64,000 bases of DNA, taken from contig CP070719.1 in NCBI GenBank assembly GCA_020350725.1, positions 2,276,718 to 2,340,717 on the forward strand, given 5' to 3'. Position numbers and translations under genes: made by a program. Positions 32,138 to 41,749 of this stretch are shown piece by piece; within the stretch, counting starts at the first letter, position 1; each line of letters begins with the position of its first letter. This DNA comes from a bacterium (GTDB taxonomy: Bacteria > BMS3Abin14). The notes below the pieces were generated by a model. It was not told the DNA's origin. It did not search any database and worked only from the letters and a program-made list of their open reading frames with translations.

Positions 32138-33958
32138 TCAGGCGGACTCCTCCGACCGCAGGTGGGTCGGGATTGAGGCGAATATGCGTTCCACGGCTTC
32201 CTTCTGGGACTTCAGGTCCTCCAGAAACCTCTTTTTCTTGGTCTCGACAAACTGTTCCGCAAGATCGAGGTAATAGTCGATGCCGCTGCTCAGGTTCTCC
32301 TTGAGTTCCTCGAAATACTTGGGCGCATTGTTGAGGATCCCCAGGGAAAATTTCTCTATCTCCTTCCGAATGAAGTCGATGTAAAGGGAGATCTCCTTGA
32401 TGAACATATGAGGTCTGTCGGAGGTTGTCAGCAGCGACAGCCTGCCGTAGATGTGGCCGACCATCTCCTCAAGGGAGGCGATCCTGGAGAAATGAACGAT
32501 CCCGGGCCCGCAGCAGACGGCGGGTGTGGCATCGGGATCAATCCCGTACTTGACCGTTGCGCCGCCTGACAGGTCGTGGCAGATGCAGGATTTGGCAAGG
32601 ATCTCCTCCCTGTGCCATTTCCTCTGCTCCTCCGTGAGGTTCTCCTGTTCGAGGTGGGCGAGTTTCTTTCTCACGTAACTTCTGGCCGCGATACAGTCTG
32701 GGGTCTCGCTGAATTCGGTGTTGAATACCTTGGCGTGGCCCTTGGGGCAGGCGCTGCCCGGGCGCCCCTCCTCTATCCGCTTCCGGCGGGATTCCTCGCT
32801 GGCGGACGTCCAGAGATTCCAGAAGGGAACGTTGATCGGAGATGCGGAACTCAGGAAAACCTCATCGGAAGTCGCCTTGGCGAGTTTTTCCAGATGTTCC
32901 TCATCGACGTTTGTGACCTCGGGCACCAGAAGGAAGGGGGTGCCCCAGCCGGACTTGTTGACGTTGTAGTACTTCAGGAGAAACTCGTGTTCCGCCGTTG
33001 TCCCGATACCGCCGGCAACCGTGATGTGAACCTCCCTGGAAGCCGGGGAACAGGAAGGTTTTTGGGCCTTGAGGGCTTTTGTGTACAGCTCGTGCGTCTG
33101 GTCGACAAGTTCTTCCCGCTTACTTCGAAATTCCTCCAGAATGGGGCCCATAAGATACCCCTTGGCCGGAAAGGCATGGCCGCCGCAATTCAGGCCCGAT
33201 TCGATACGGTATTCCGATACCCAGAGGCCGCGTTTGGCGAGAAACTTGCCCTGGACGACTGCAGAGCGGTAGTCGCTGACCTTCAGCACGATCCTCTTCT
33301 TTATCTCGCCGGTCTCGTTGGGGAAAAAGTCCTCGAATTCGGTAATGTAGGTGTAGAGACGGGGGTTGAGCCCCGCTGAGAAGACGATCGAGGAGTTCAG
33401 GGTGCTGTTGGCGTATCCGCGCAGGGCGGCCATGGCGTCGGCAAAAGTAGGGGGCAGCATCTCACCGTTCCTGTAGTAACTCCTGTCCATCTTGGTCATG
33501 ATGTTCACGTCGATGCTGCCCGGTACCGCTCTTCGGCGAAGTTCACCCTGGAGCTCTTCCTTGCGGGCCCCGTCCTGGACATTGAGCATTTCACGGTAGC
33601 TGTCCTTCAGGGACCCCTCCGGCAGCAGTTCGTAATAGCGCGTGATGTCGCTCCCCGGGGCAAAGGGTGAAGCCTGCAGCTTGCGGACTTCCTCCTCCAC
33701 CAGCCGGTCCAGGAGGTTCAAATAGGCTGTGATGCGATTGGCTCGGGGATCGGCATCGGTTTTTGAGATCTCGATGTAATCCAGGCCCACCCGTTCACTG
33801 TGATACCGTCGCATCTGCTCGATGAACGTGTCGTCAACCAGCGAGATCACGGAGGAAATACCGTATTTGGCCACTTTCAGGGGCGTATCAGCGGTGAAAC
33901 CGATACCCATGACCGGGATGTAGAATGTGTGTGGGCTTGTTACGGACGTGTCGTTCAA
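32138..33958 (-). CDS. Large conserved-looking protein of unknown function (TIM-barrel oxidoreductase-like middle)
   Basis: The 606-residue protein opens FYIPVMGIGFTADTPLKVAKYGISSVIS (split), a phrasing reminiscent of nitronate monooxygenase/PfaD-like FMN barrels. It has ITVAGGIGTTAEHEFLLKYYNV and GWGTPFLLVPEVTNVD in the middle. Cysteines occur in GLNCGGH, CPKGHAKVF, CICHDLSGG and VCCGPG, enough to hold metal or a cluster. The C-terminal 130 residues are helical. I do not recognise a named family. It is monocistronic and of a length unlikely to arise by chance. Confidence 0.7.
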   Translation of the reverse strand: MNDTSVTSPHTFYIPVMGIGFTADTPLKVAKYGISSVISLVDDTFIEQMRRYHSERVGLDYIEISKTDADPRANRITAYLNLLDRLVEEEVRKLQASPFAPGSDITRYYELLPEGSLKDSYREMLNVQDGARKEELQGELRRRAVPGSIDVNIMTKMDRSYYRNGEMLPPTFADAMAALRGYANSTLNSSIVFSAGLNPRLYTYITEFEDFFPNETGEIKKRIVLKVSDYRSAVVQGKFLAKRGLWVSEYRIESGLNCGGHAFPAKGYLMGPILEEFRSKREELVDQTHELYTKALKAQKPSCSPASREVHITVAGGIGTTAEHEFLLKYYNVNKSGWGTPFLLVPEVTNVDEEHLEKLAKATSDEVFLSSASPINVPFWNLWTSASEESRRKRIEEGRPGSACPKGHAKVFNTEFSETPDCIAARSYVRKKLAHLEQENLTEEQRKWHREEILAKSCICHDLSGGATVKYGIDPDATPAVCCGPGIVHFSRIASLEEMVGHIYGRLSLLTTSDRPHMFIKEISLYIDFIRKEIEKFSLGILNNAPKYFEELKENLSSGIDYYLDLAEQFVETKKKRFLEDLKSQKEAVERIFASIPTHLRSEESA

Positions 33959-34447
33959 ATTGTTCCCCTCGCTTATTTCCTATAAATGCTGCAAAGCCCT
34001 GGCTTAACAGGATAAAGACGAAAAGCCAAGGGATCCGCTGAAGGATATTTTTCTCACGGGTTACCCGAGTCGGTCTAGCGGCATTATTATAGGTCTTACG
34101 AAAGGAATTGTGAAGGGGGAGTTCGGGAGAAAAGAGGGGCTCTCACGGCGGCAGACGTCGGACCTTGCCGATTCGGATACCGGTCAGGAGAGTAGATAAT
34201 GGAGAAGAAGCCTCGATCAGCTGGAGGGAGAGGGCGGCGGTCAGACTTTGAGGGGGAAGTACCTCGGGCTTTTCTGACGACAGGGATCATTCGCTCCATA
34301 CCCATTTCCCCCGGGCCGTCAAGATTATACGGAAACCGGTACAATATCCGGCCTCTTTGTGGAATATTTCTTGATATCTGAGGTATTACGGGGAAAGGTG
34401 TCAGAAGACCGCTGTCGGTGTGCGGGATCACAATGCGGAGGTGGCCC
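33959..34447. other. Divergent intergenic region, no gene seen
   Basis: This is the 489-bp gap between the 606-residue protein gene and the first DUF4139 gene, transcribed away from each other, so both promoters should lie here. It is moderately AT-rich around 33960-34110 (CATTATTATAGG near 34081). No repeat or structured RNA was recognised. Confidence 0.45.
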
Positions 34448-35578
34448 ATGAGGAAAATCCTTCTTTTCGCCGTTCTGTTAACCGTAACCCTCGTTCCGGC
34501 GGCTCAGGCCCGGACCAAGCTGGTCGCCCTTCCGGGTCGGGATGCGACCACGATCCGGTTCGACAACCCGGCGGCTACCCTTGTCGAAGAGGAGAGAGTG
34601 TTGACACTCCAGGAGGGGGAGAACATGGTGGATTTCTCATGGAAAGGAGTGCAGATCGATCCCGATTCCATCCGCCTGTCCATAATATCCCACCCGGAAG
34701 AGGTCACCCTGCTCTCCGTCTCCTATCCGCCCGGGGAACAGGCCCTCGTGTGGCGGATCAACTCCACGGGAGCATGGGAAGAGCGCGTCCGGATAAGCTA
34801 CCTCCTATCCTTCATAGACAGACTCATCACCTACAAAGGGGTGGCCTCGAAGGACGAGAGGGTGATGGACCTCGACGCCTTTCTTGTCCTGAGGAATTTT
34901 TCAGGAGAGGATTTCCGGGACGCAGAATTCGTCCTCGGGCAGGGAAAGCCGTTTTCCGGCTCCCTCGCCCACGAGGAGACCCGTCAGATCAGGTTTATGT
35001 CGGCCCAAAACATTCCAATTAGAAAAACCTATACCTGGGATTCCCGCAAGCAGCCCTGGGAGCCGAAACGGATGGAGCGTGATGTGGGGATCCCGGTCCA
35101 CTACCTGATCGAAAACAGCGGAGCGACCGGACTGGGTGCGGCCCTCATGTGGGAGGGCAAGGCACGCATTTTTCAGGACGATGGACAGGGAGGGAACATC
35201 TTCCTGGGAGAGGACAGGGTGGGGATCACCCCGGTCGGGGAGGTGATGAGGGTCTACATCGGAGACAGCCGGGATGTCGCGGTCACCCAGCACAAGAAGG
35301 TTGACAGGGTGATCAACCCGAGGCCTTCCCGGCACAAGGTCGTCCTCTACGATACTGAGGAGGAGATCCAGACCGCGGTAGAGAACTTCAAGGACCAGCC
35401 GGTGAAGGTTGATGTGATCCAGCACATCCCCGGAGAGTGGGACATGGCGGATACGAGCCAGCCCTACGAAAAAAAGGACAGTTCCACAATCGTCTACTCC
35501 GTGGAAGTGGCTCCCAAGGGAAAGAAGCAGTTGACCTTCCGTTACCACAGGCGAAACGTCCGGGGACAGGGGGGATAA
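34448..35578 (+). CDS. Exported DUF4139 protein, copy 1
   Basis: From ATG 34448 (GGAGG 7 nt upstream) the protein has about 376 residues with a signal peptide (ILLFAVLLTVTLVPAAQA). The DUF4139-type body includes RLSIISHPEEVTLLSVSYPP, VWRINSTGAWEERVRISYLL, DLDAFLVLRNFSGEDFRDAEFVLG (split) and, near the end, VDVIQHIPGEWDM and VAPKGKKQLTFRYH. DUF4139 proteins are beta-rich and periplasmic; their biochemical role is not established. It is followed after 1 bp by a paralogue, so the pair is co-translated. Confidence 0.75.
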   Translation: MRKILLFAVLLTVTLVPAAQARTKLVALPGRDATTIRFDNPAATLVEEERVLTLQEGENMVDFSWKGVQIDPDSIRLSIISHPEEVTLLSVSYPPGEQALVWRINSTGAWEERVRISYLLSFIDRLITYKGVASKDERVMDLDAFLVLRNFSGEDFRDAEFVLGQGKPFSGSLAHEETRQIRFMSAQNIPIRKTYTWDSRKQPWEPKRMERDVGIPVHYLIENSGATGLGAALMWEGKARIFQDDGQGGNIFLGEDRVGITPVGEVMRVYIGDSRDVAVTQHKKVDRVINPRPSRHKVVLYDTEEEIQTAVENFKDQPVKVDVIQHIPGEWDMADTSQPYEKKDSSTIVYSVEVAPKGKKQLTFRYHRRNVRGQGG

Positions 35579-35579
35579 G

Positions 35580-36932
35580 ATGAAGGTGTTGAATCGAAAA
35601 CGGCTTGTTATCCTTCTGGCCCTGTGTATCCTTGGCCCGTCTGCCGCTCACGCCAGGATGGATCTGGTAACCCTTCCCTCCAGAGACCGGGTCCAGATCA
35701 CCATATACAATTCGGCCGACCTCACCCTCGCAAGGGATATCCGCGCCCTCACCATGAAAAAGGGTCGAAACCGTCTTCAGTTCTCCTGGTCGGGTACCCT
35801 CATCGACCCTACCTCTCTTGAGATGCTGCCCCTTTCCCAAGCCCGTGAAATAGACGTCATGAGCCTGGAATATCCGCCGAAGGTCTCCGGTCTCGGCATC
35901 TGGAACGTGGATTCCGGAGCGTCCGGCGAGGTGCCTTTCGAGATCACATATTTCACCAGCGGCATCTCCTGGAAGGCCTACTACCTGGCGACCCTGACGC
36001 CGTCCGAGAACGCCGTGTCCCTCTCGGGGTTCGTGCGCGTGGACAACAACAGCGGGGAAGATTACGAGAACGCCGAAACCAGGCTCGTCGTCGGGAAGAT
36101 AAACCTGCTGGACCGGATCGCCGAACTGGCTCGGAGAAAGGAACCCTATGGGAGGCCCGGCCCCATCGGTGTCGGGGATGTCTATGGTTTTCCCGGCGCC
36201 GCATTGGAAGCCCTGCCGGCCGAGGAGATGAGGGCGGCCAAAGCCATGCTGGCCCCTTCAGTGAGACCCAAGGAGATCCGAAAGGAGGGCCTGTCGGAGT
36301 ATTTTCTCTACACCATAGAGGGAACGGAGGACATCGAGAACGGTTGGGGAAAAAGGTTGATCTCCTTCTCAGCGGACGAGATCCCGGTGAAGAATCTCTA
36401 CCGATACGAGGAGGAAGAGTACGGAAACAGACCGGTGAGATTCCTGTCGTTTGTCAACGATGAGGATCACGGCCTGGGAGCCGAACCCATCCCCGGCGGC
36501 CTGGTAAAGGTCTTCCGCAACGTCGATAACGGTGCGAGACTTTCCTACGTGGGATCCCGGGAGACAAGGTACATCCCGAAGGGGGGGGAAGTCGACCTGA
36601 ACATGGGGCCCTCTGAGCTCGTCTCCGTCACTCCGGTTCAGATGGAATACTCGACCGACAACTATGTCTGGAGGGAGGACAGGATCACGGGCTGGGACGA
36701 ACATCGCACGGTTCAGATCGATGCGGCCAACCACCAGGATATCCCGGTCCGGATAGAGGTCCGGAGAAATTTCCCCTCCAGCTCCTGGGAATTAGAGAAC
36801 ACCGGACAGTACGGCGACCACGAAAAGGTTGACAGCGACACGGTTCAGTACACCATGGAACTTCCACCGCATGGAAAGAGAAGCTTCACCTACAGCCTGA
36901 CCCTGCACCATGGATCGAGAGCAGATCGATAG
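35580..36932 (+). CDS. Exported DUF4139 protein, copy 2
   Basis: The 450-residue paralogue of the preceding gene has a signal peptide (LVILLALCILGPSAAHA). It has matching blocks VTLPSRDRVQITIYNSADLTL, RLQFSWSGTLIDPTSLEML, YFTSGISWKAYYLATLTP, RVDNNSGEDYENAETRLVVG, and the end block RIEVRRNFPSSSWELE with LPPHGKRSFTYSLTLHH. It keeps the ISWKAYY stretch that copy 1 lacks, so copy 1 may be the more diverged. The two may form a heteromer in the periplasm; function unknown. Confidence 0.78.
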   Translation: MKVLNRKRLVILLALCILGPSAAHARMDLVTLPSRDRVQITIYNSADLTLARDIRALTMKKGRNRLQFSWSGTLIDPTSLEMLPLSQAREIDVMSLEYPPKVSGLGIWNVDSGASGEVPFEITYFTSGISWKAYYLATLTPSENAVSLSGFVRVDNNSGEDYENAETRLVVGKINLLDRIAELARRKEPYGRPGPIGVGDVYGFPGAALEALPAEEMRAAKAMLAPSVRPKEIRKEGLSEYFLYTIEGTEDIENGWGKRLISFSADEIPVKNLYRYEEEEYGNRPVRFLSFVNDEDHGLGAEPIPGGLVKVFRNVDNGARLSYVGSRETRYIPKGGEVDLNMGPSELVSVTPVQMEYSTDNYVWREDRITGWDEHRTVQIDAANHQDIPVRIEVRRNFPSSSWELENTGQYGDHEKVDSDTVQYTMELPPHGKRSFTYSLTLHHGSRADR

Positions 36933-37073
36933 AGTCGAGGGGGCATAGGGGCCTTGGGATGATGCGAACAGGCCTAGGGGCGGACTCGTTCTGCTGCGGA
37001 TTCGCGAAGGCATCCCTGACAATACCGGACCCTGGCAACAGAATACCTTCCCGAGATCGGTTAATATAGAGAC

Positions 37074-39182
37074 ATGTTCCGAACCTCGGCAGTGCTCCTT
37101 ACCCTATGCATGGTTTTGGTTCCCGCCTGCGCCTCGGACCGGGTGATCAGAAAGGAGATCTCGGATTCCCCTCTCCTGGAGGCCTCCCTCGCCGCTGAGG
37201 AGGGCAGGATCGGCCTGGAGGCCACCGAGGCGTACTTCGACGGTCACCGCCTTTTCGTCAAATACCTCCTTGGCGATCTCGTATGCTATGCCGTGGGGGA
37301 GTGGGATGACCCGGAGAATCTGATCATCCTGACCCGTCTCAGGACCGACGCAACTGTAGGTGGTCTCGCTCTGCCCCTGGAAAAACACACCACCAAGCCC
37401 TGGAAAAACAGGCCGAAAAGCCTCCCGCCCCTGTTCATCCTGGGGAAAGCCGACTGGGATCGGATTCTGGCGGAGATCCTGGCGGAGATCCTCCCGGCAG
37501 ACCTTCTCATGGGGGTTCTGGTGGACGTTTTTCGCAAGGAGTATTTCCTCTATCGGGACGAGAAGGGAAGGCCGAGGGTGACCCTCCTCAGGGACAAACC
37601 GGCCATGGTCGGGATTGACGGGGTCTGGTCCTTCAGCGATCTCCTGGATGTTTCCCTCACCCTCCTGGAGCATGATCTGGAGAGCAAGGGTATCCACAGC
37701 CGGCAGATGGTCATCAACACCGGCGACGCCGGCCTCTACGCTTACCCCTTTCTGTACGTGGACCTGGAAAACAGGTTTGTCCTCTTCGCCCAGGTCAATC
37801 CCACCTCCAGTATCGTCAGACGGTATTTCACCCAAAGGGACCTCCAGGTGGCCGGCCATCTCATCGGCAGCCATGCAGCAGTCGTCGTCCGGCCTATCAC
37901 GTCCATCGGCCGTCTCCTTTATCTCCTGGTCGACACCGCCTACGATCTGGGCGAGTCGATCCTCGATCTCGGTTTGGACGTCATCAGCGCGCCGTTTCGA
38001 GCCGTGTCTGCGCCGGAACCCATCCCTCCCCTCGCCGGCGGACCGGGAATGGACCTGGAGAGATGGGAGAGATGGCTGGACACCCTGACGGCCTCGAAGA
38101 CCTCGTGGGGAACCATGGAGCTCCTCATCGACGGAGAGGAGTATTTTCCCCGGCTCATCGAGGCGATTACGGAGGCCCAGGATTCTGTCCACATCCGGAC
38201 ATACATCTTCGACAATGACGATTATGCAGTGACCATCGCGGATATTCTCAAGGACCGGTCCCACAAGGTGGACATCAGGGTCATGATCGACGGTTTCGGA
38301 ACGATCCTGGCCACCAGGGCCCATCCGGAAACACTGCCCCTGGATCATCGCCCCCCGGCATCGGTGACCGCCTACCTTAAAGCGGGGTCCGGTGTGAAGG
38401 TGCGCAAGCAGACAAACCCCTGGCTCACTGTGGATCACTCCAAGGTGACGATCATCGATGGCCGGTCTGCCTTCGTGGGGGGCATGAACATCGGGAGGGA
38501 GTACCGGTACGAGAGGCATGACATCATGGTTGAGCTTAAAGGACCGGTGGCCGCCGCCCTTCAGGAGGATTTCAACAGGGTCTGGATGCACTCGGGATGG
38601 CTGGGAGATTTCGCTCTTTTTCCCCATCTGGCCCTGTCCGGGGCGAGGACAGAGGAGGTGGAAGGATATCCGATAAGAATCCTGTTCAGCCGGGCCGCCG
38701 ACCCGGAGATCTATCGCGCCCAGATCGAGGCCATCAAGAGGTCCGGGGAGTATATATACGTGGAGAACATGTACTTCACGGATGACAACATCATCCAGAA
38801 ACTCATCAAGGCCAGGCGGCGGGGAGTCGATGTCCGCGTCATCATTCCCCTGGAGGGTTTCATGGGGCCTTTCGACAGGGCCAACATCCTTGCAGCCAAT
38901 CTCATGATGGAGAATGGGATCCGGGTCTATGTCTATCCCGGGGTCCTTCACGCCAAAGCCGCAGTGTTCGACGGATGGGCCTGCCTCGGGTCTGCCAACT
39001 TCGACAAAGCGAGTTTCGTGAGGAACCGGGAAGTGAATATCGCCACCTCCCACCCGGAGGCGGTCAACAACCTGATCGAGAGGCTGTTCAAGCCCGATTT
39101 CGAGATCTCGAAGGAGTTGACCGAACCGATCCCGGAAAAATGGACCGACCGGATCGCGGAGATCATCACCGATCAGCTGTAA
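37074..39182 (+). CDS. Phospholipase D/cardiolipin-synthase-family lipoprotein
   Basis: The 702-residue protein starts with a lipoprotein signal (VLLTLCMVLVPAC, lipobox Cys at about 19). About 320 residues without a recognised domain follow, then two PLD catalytic motifs: HSKVTIIDGRSAFVGGMN at about 455 and HAKAAVFDGWACLGSANFD at about 626, both HxKx4D. PLD enzymes transfer phosphatidyl groups, as in cardiolipin synthesis, or hydrolyse phospholipids. The lipobox predicts a periplasmic face, unlike usual ClsA. It is monocistronic, with a second possible membrane segment near VDTAYDLGESILDLGLDV. Confidence 0.85.
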   Translation: MFRTSAVLLTLCMVLVPACASDRVIRKEISDSPLLEASLAAEEGRIGLEATEAYFDGHRLFVKYLLGDLVCYAVGEWDDPENLIILTRLRTDATVGGLALPLEKHTTKPWKNRPKSLPPLFILGKADWDRILAEILAEILPADLLMGVLVDVFRKEYFLYRDEKGRPRVTLLRDKPAMVGIDGVWSFSDLLDVSLTLLEHDLESKGIHSRQMVINTGDAGLYAYPFLYVDLENRFVLFAQVNPTSSIVRRYFTQRDLQVAGHLIGSHAAVVVRPITSIGRLLYLLVDTAYDLGESILDLGLDVISAPFRAVSAPEPIPPLAGGPGMDLERWERWLDTLTASKTSWGTMELLIDGEEYFPRLIEAITEAQDSVHIRTYIFDNDDYAVTIADILKDRSHKVDIRVMIDGFGTILATRAHPETLPLDHRPPASVTAYLKAGSGVKVRKQTNPWLTVDHSKVTIIDGRSAFVGGMNIGREYRYERHDIMVELKGPVAAALQEDFNRVWMHSGWLGDFALFPHLALSGARTEEVEGYPIRILFSRAADPEIYRAQIEAIKRSGEYIYVENMYFTDDNIIQKLIKARRRGVDVRVIIPLEGFMGPFDRANILAANLMMENGIRVYVYPGVLHAKAAVFDGWACLGSANFDKASFVRNREVNIATSHPEAVNNLIERLFKPDFEISKELTEPIPEKWTDRIAEIITDQL

Positions 39183-39399
39183 CAGCCCTTCCGGCCGCAA
39201 GCTGAGCACCGAGATCAAGGAGCAAGAGATAGGAGATAAGATCTCAGGGCGATTACCTCGATTTCCACTTCTCCACCTGCTTATCCTTCGAATGTCCTCT
39301 CCTTTGCCTGACTGCGCCCGGACCGAACCAAGTCCAAAGCAGCACCCGGAGGATGATGGTCCTCCGCCTCGCCTGGGTCTTGAATCCTTTTCCCCGTTA

Positions 39400-39427
39400 T
39401 TGATTTGTGAGAATACCGCTCTATATT
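39400..39427 (+). promoter_or_regulatory. Promoter of the multicopper oxidase with adjacent dyad
   Basis: TTGATT (39400-39405) and TATATT (39422-39427) are 16 bp apart. A TTGTA-GA-TACAA palindrome at 39425-39436 overlaps the start of transcription. A GGGAGG ribosome site lies at 39463-39468. The palindrome is a candidate operator for a metal-responsive repressor. The 39183-39473 gap holds nothing else notable. Confidence 0.6.
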
Positions 39428-39473
39428 GTAGATACAACTTACCATTTAAATAGGTTGTTGCTGGGAGGAAAAA

Positions 39474-40787
39474 ATGGCTGCAAGAGCTGGGTTCTTTTTC
39501 GCAATGCTGGCCGTCTTCACCCTGTCGCCGCTTCCGGTTTTTGCCCATGGGAGCGAAACCGGTACCGGTGGGGAGGAAATGACGGCGGCCATGGTGATGG
39601 CATCGACGGCTGAGGACGAGTATATCTATCATCCCGCGCCCACGGGAAGGGATGTCGTGATCGGACGGGCCAATCATGTACCCGAACTCCGACCCCGCAT
39701 TCTCATCGATGACCAGGGCAGGGAGATAAAGGTTTTCGACCTCGTTGTCGAGGATGTCAAATTCGAGATCTATCCCGGCGAGACCGTTGAGGGCTGGGGT
39801 TTCAACGACAGCGTCCCCGGTCCCACCATCCGGGTGAGAGAGGGTGACCGGATACGCGTCGTCCTCACCAACAAGACCAAGGATGAACACACCATCCACA
39901 TCCACGGACAGATCAAACCCCTTATCATGGATGGGGTTCCCTACCTGAGCCAGGAGCCGGTCCACAAAGGCGAGAGCTACGCATACGAGTTCACCGTCCG
40001 CAATCAGGGCACCCATTGGTACCATTGTCACGTGGACAGCGGCCACCACGTGGACATGGGGATGTACGGCGCCTTTATCGTCGAACCGAAAAAGGAGAAG
40101 CTGAAGTCCGACAGGGAATACATCCTGATCCTGGACGAGTGGCCCGGCGGCCACAGACATGTTCACGGTGGTGAGATGGACATGGAGGCCCATGAGGTGG
40201 ATGTTCACGGCGTGGTGACCGAGGATGCCGGGGCGCCCCGGCACGAAAAGCCGGAAGGGAAGATGGCGACCGCCGCGGCACCTATGGCCAAGGATGCGGA
40301 TCATGTGGAAATGAAGGCAGAGGGCAAAACAGGGATGCCTATGGAGGACCATGGTGACGCGATCATGGAGAAGCCCAAGTCGAGGGACTGGTACCCGAAA
40401 ACCTACGGAGCCTACACCCCGGTGTACGATACGTTCACCATCAACGGACGGGCCTTCCCCTATACCCAACCCCTGGAGGTCAAGGAGGGCGACAGGGTCC
40501 GGATCCGGATCATCAATGCCGGATACCAGACCCACTTCATGCACACCCACTCCCACAAGTTCCTGGTGGTGGCCAGAGACGGTAACCCGGTGAAAAACCC
40601 CCAGAGGAGGGACACCGTTGATATAGGACCAGGGCAACGGGTCGACATCCTCCTGGAGGCCGACAATTTCGGAGTCTGGCCCTTCCATTGTCACAATCTG
40701 CTACACGTGGCCAACGACGACATCTATCCGGGGGGGATGCTCACCTTCATCCGGTATGTGGAGAAAGGGATAGAGATTGGAGATTAG
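39474..40787 (+). CDS. Exported multicopper oxidase
   Basis: The 437-residue protein has a signal peptide (FFFAMLAVFTLSPLPVFA) and cupredoxin domains with all four copper motifs: HTIHIHG, GTHWYHCHVDSGHHVDMGM, HFMHTHSHKF and WPFHCHNLLHVANDDIYPGGM. The central linker is rich in His/Met (GGHRHVHGGEMDMEAHEVDVH), as in copper-detoxifying CueO/CopA-type oxidases. It likely oxidises Cu(I) or other substrates in the periplasm. The C-terminal IEIGD and stop are encoded by the start of the 40772 ATTGG repeat, so the last residues may have been set by repeat insertion. Confidence 0.9.
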   Translation: MAARAGFFFAMLAVFTLSPLPVFAHGSETGTGGEEMTAAMVMASTAEDEYIYHPAPTGRDVVIGRANHVPELRPRILIDDQGREIKVFDLVVEDVKFEIYPGETVEGWGFNDSVPGPTIRVREGDRIRVVLTNKTKDEHTIHIHGQIKPLIMDGVPYLSQEPVHKGESYAYEFTVRNQGTHWYHCHVDSGHHVDMGMYGAFIVEPKKEKLKSDREYILILDEWPGGHRHVHGGEMDMEAHEVDVHGVVTEDAGAPRHEKPEGKMATAAAPMAKDADHVEMKAEGKTGMPMEDHGDAIMEKPKSRDWYPKTYGAYTPVYDTFTINGRAFPYTQPLEVKEGDRVRIRIINAGYQTHFMHTHSHKFLVVARDGNPVKNPQRRDTVDIGPGQRVDILLEADNFGVWPFHCHNLLHVANDDIYPGGMLTFIRYVEKGIEIGD

Positions 40788-40815
40788 AGATTGGATATTG
40801 GATATTGGAGATGGG
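40772..40815 (+). repeat. ATTGGAGATTAGAG-type low-complexity repeat
   Basis: Degenerate 7-8 bp units of the form GAGATTGG/GATATTGG run through the end of the multicopper oxidase gene. The same units occur at 42018-42075 and in the two arms of the 56.1/58.6-kb inverted repeat. The 40788-41137 gap otherwise contains no gene. Confidence 0.7.
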
Positions 40816-41137
40816 CCGTTTCCGGAGTGGAGCCGGTTCGGGTTCCGGACGGAGATCCAGTTCCATGTTCCAGGTTCCATATAGAGGTCAGCGGATAGTA
40901 TTGAATTTTGGATCGAATGTGGGATGTGGATGGTCAAATGTGGAACCCTATCCCCCTGCGGATCACGGGTCACCAATCACCCGTCGTTAGCTTTGAACTG
41001 AAGACAGGAATCTGCGTTACCATCCGCCTCATCCCTTCCGTGAAGCTGCCATAGCTCCCTGATATACTGAATCCATAATCCCGTGCTCGGCGGGGCAGAG
41101 CGAATATCCTGATCCGTTTCCCTTGAAAGGAGGAGCC

Positions 41138-41749
41138 GTGAACATTCTCGTCGTATTCTATTCCATGTACGGCCATGTGCACCGCATGGCTGAGGCGGTT
41201 GCCGAGGGCGTCCGGGAGGTCAAAGGTGCGGAGGCGTTCCTGCGCCGGGTTCCCGAGACCCTTTCCGATCAGGTCCTTCAGGCCATGGGTGCGGTTGAAT
41301 CCCAGAAGAGCATGGCCCATATCCCCGTCTGCTCGCCGGAGGAATTGGCCGAATACGACGCCGTCATCTTCGGCACGCCGACCCGTTTCGGCAACATGTG
41401 CGGGCAGATGAGGCAGTTCCTGGACGCCACGGGCCAGCTGTGGTTGCAGGGTTCCCTGGTTGGAAAAGTGGGCAGTGTCTTCACCAGCACAGCCAGTCAA
41501 CACGGCGGGCAGGAGACGACCATCCTCAGTTTTCACCTCACCCTCTTTCATCAGGGAATGATCGTCGTTGGTCTCCCCTACGCCTTCGAGGGGCAGACGA
41601 GGATGGACGAGATCACGGGTTGTTCCCCCTACGGTGCGAGCACCGTCGCGGGGGGAAGAGGAGAGCGCATGCCCTCGGAGAACGAATTGGCCGGAGCCCG
41701 CTACCAGGGCAGACACGTGGCCTCCATCGCTGCGAAACTCTCTGCTTGA
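41138..41749 (+). CDS. wrbA: WrbA-type NAD(P)H:quinone oxidoreductase
   Basis: The 203-residue flavodoxin-fold protein starts [20 protein letters not shown] and has [24 protein letters not shown] (split), [13 protein letters not shown] and [14 protein letters not shown]-like [22 protein letters not shown] (split), the WrbA signature set. It reduces quinones by two electrons using FMN, limiting oxidative stress. GTG 41138 has AAAGGAGG 4-5 nt upstream. Single gene. Confidence 0.93.
   Translation: MNILVVFYSMYGHVHRMAEAVAEGVREVKGAEAFLRRVPETLSDQVLQAMGAVESQKSMAHIPVCSPEELAEYDAVIFGTPTRFGNMCGQMRQFLDATGQLWLQGSLVGKVGSVFTSTASQHGGQETTILSFHLTLFHQGMIVVGLPYAFEGQTRMDEITGCSPYGASTVAGGRGERMPSENELAGARYQGRHVASIAAKLSA

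Noticed and set aside
37104-40694. A 1196-codon open frame on the minus strand opposite the PLD and multicopper oxidase genes
   Set aside because: It is the antisense shadow of two well-supported plus-strand genes. Its His/Asp/Gly/Val-rich translation is typical of the complement of GC-rich coding DNA, and it crosses the intergenic promoter.
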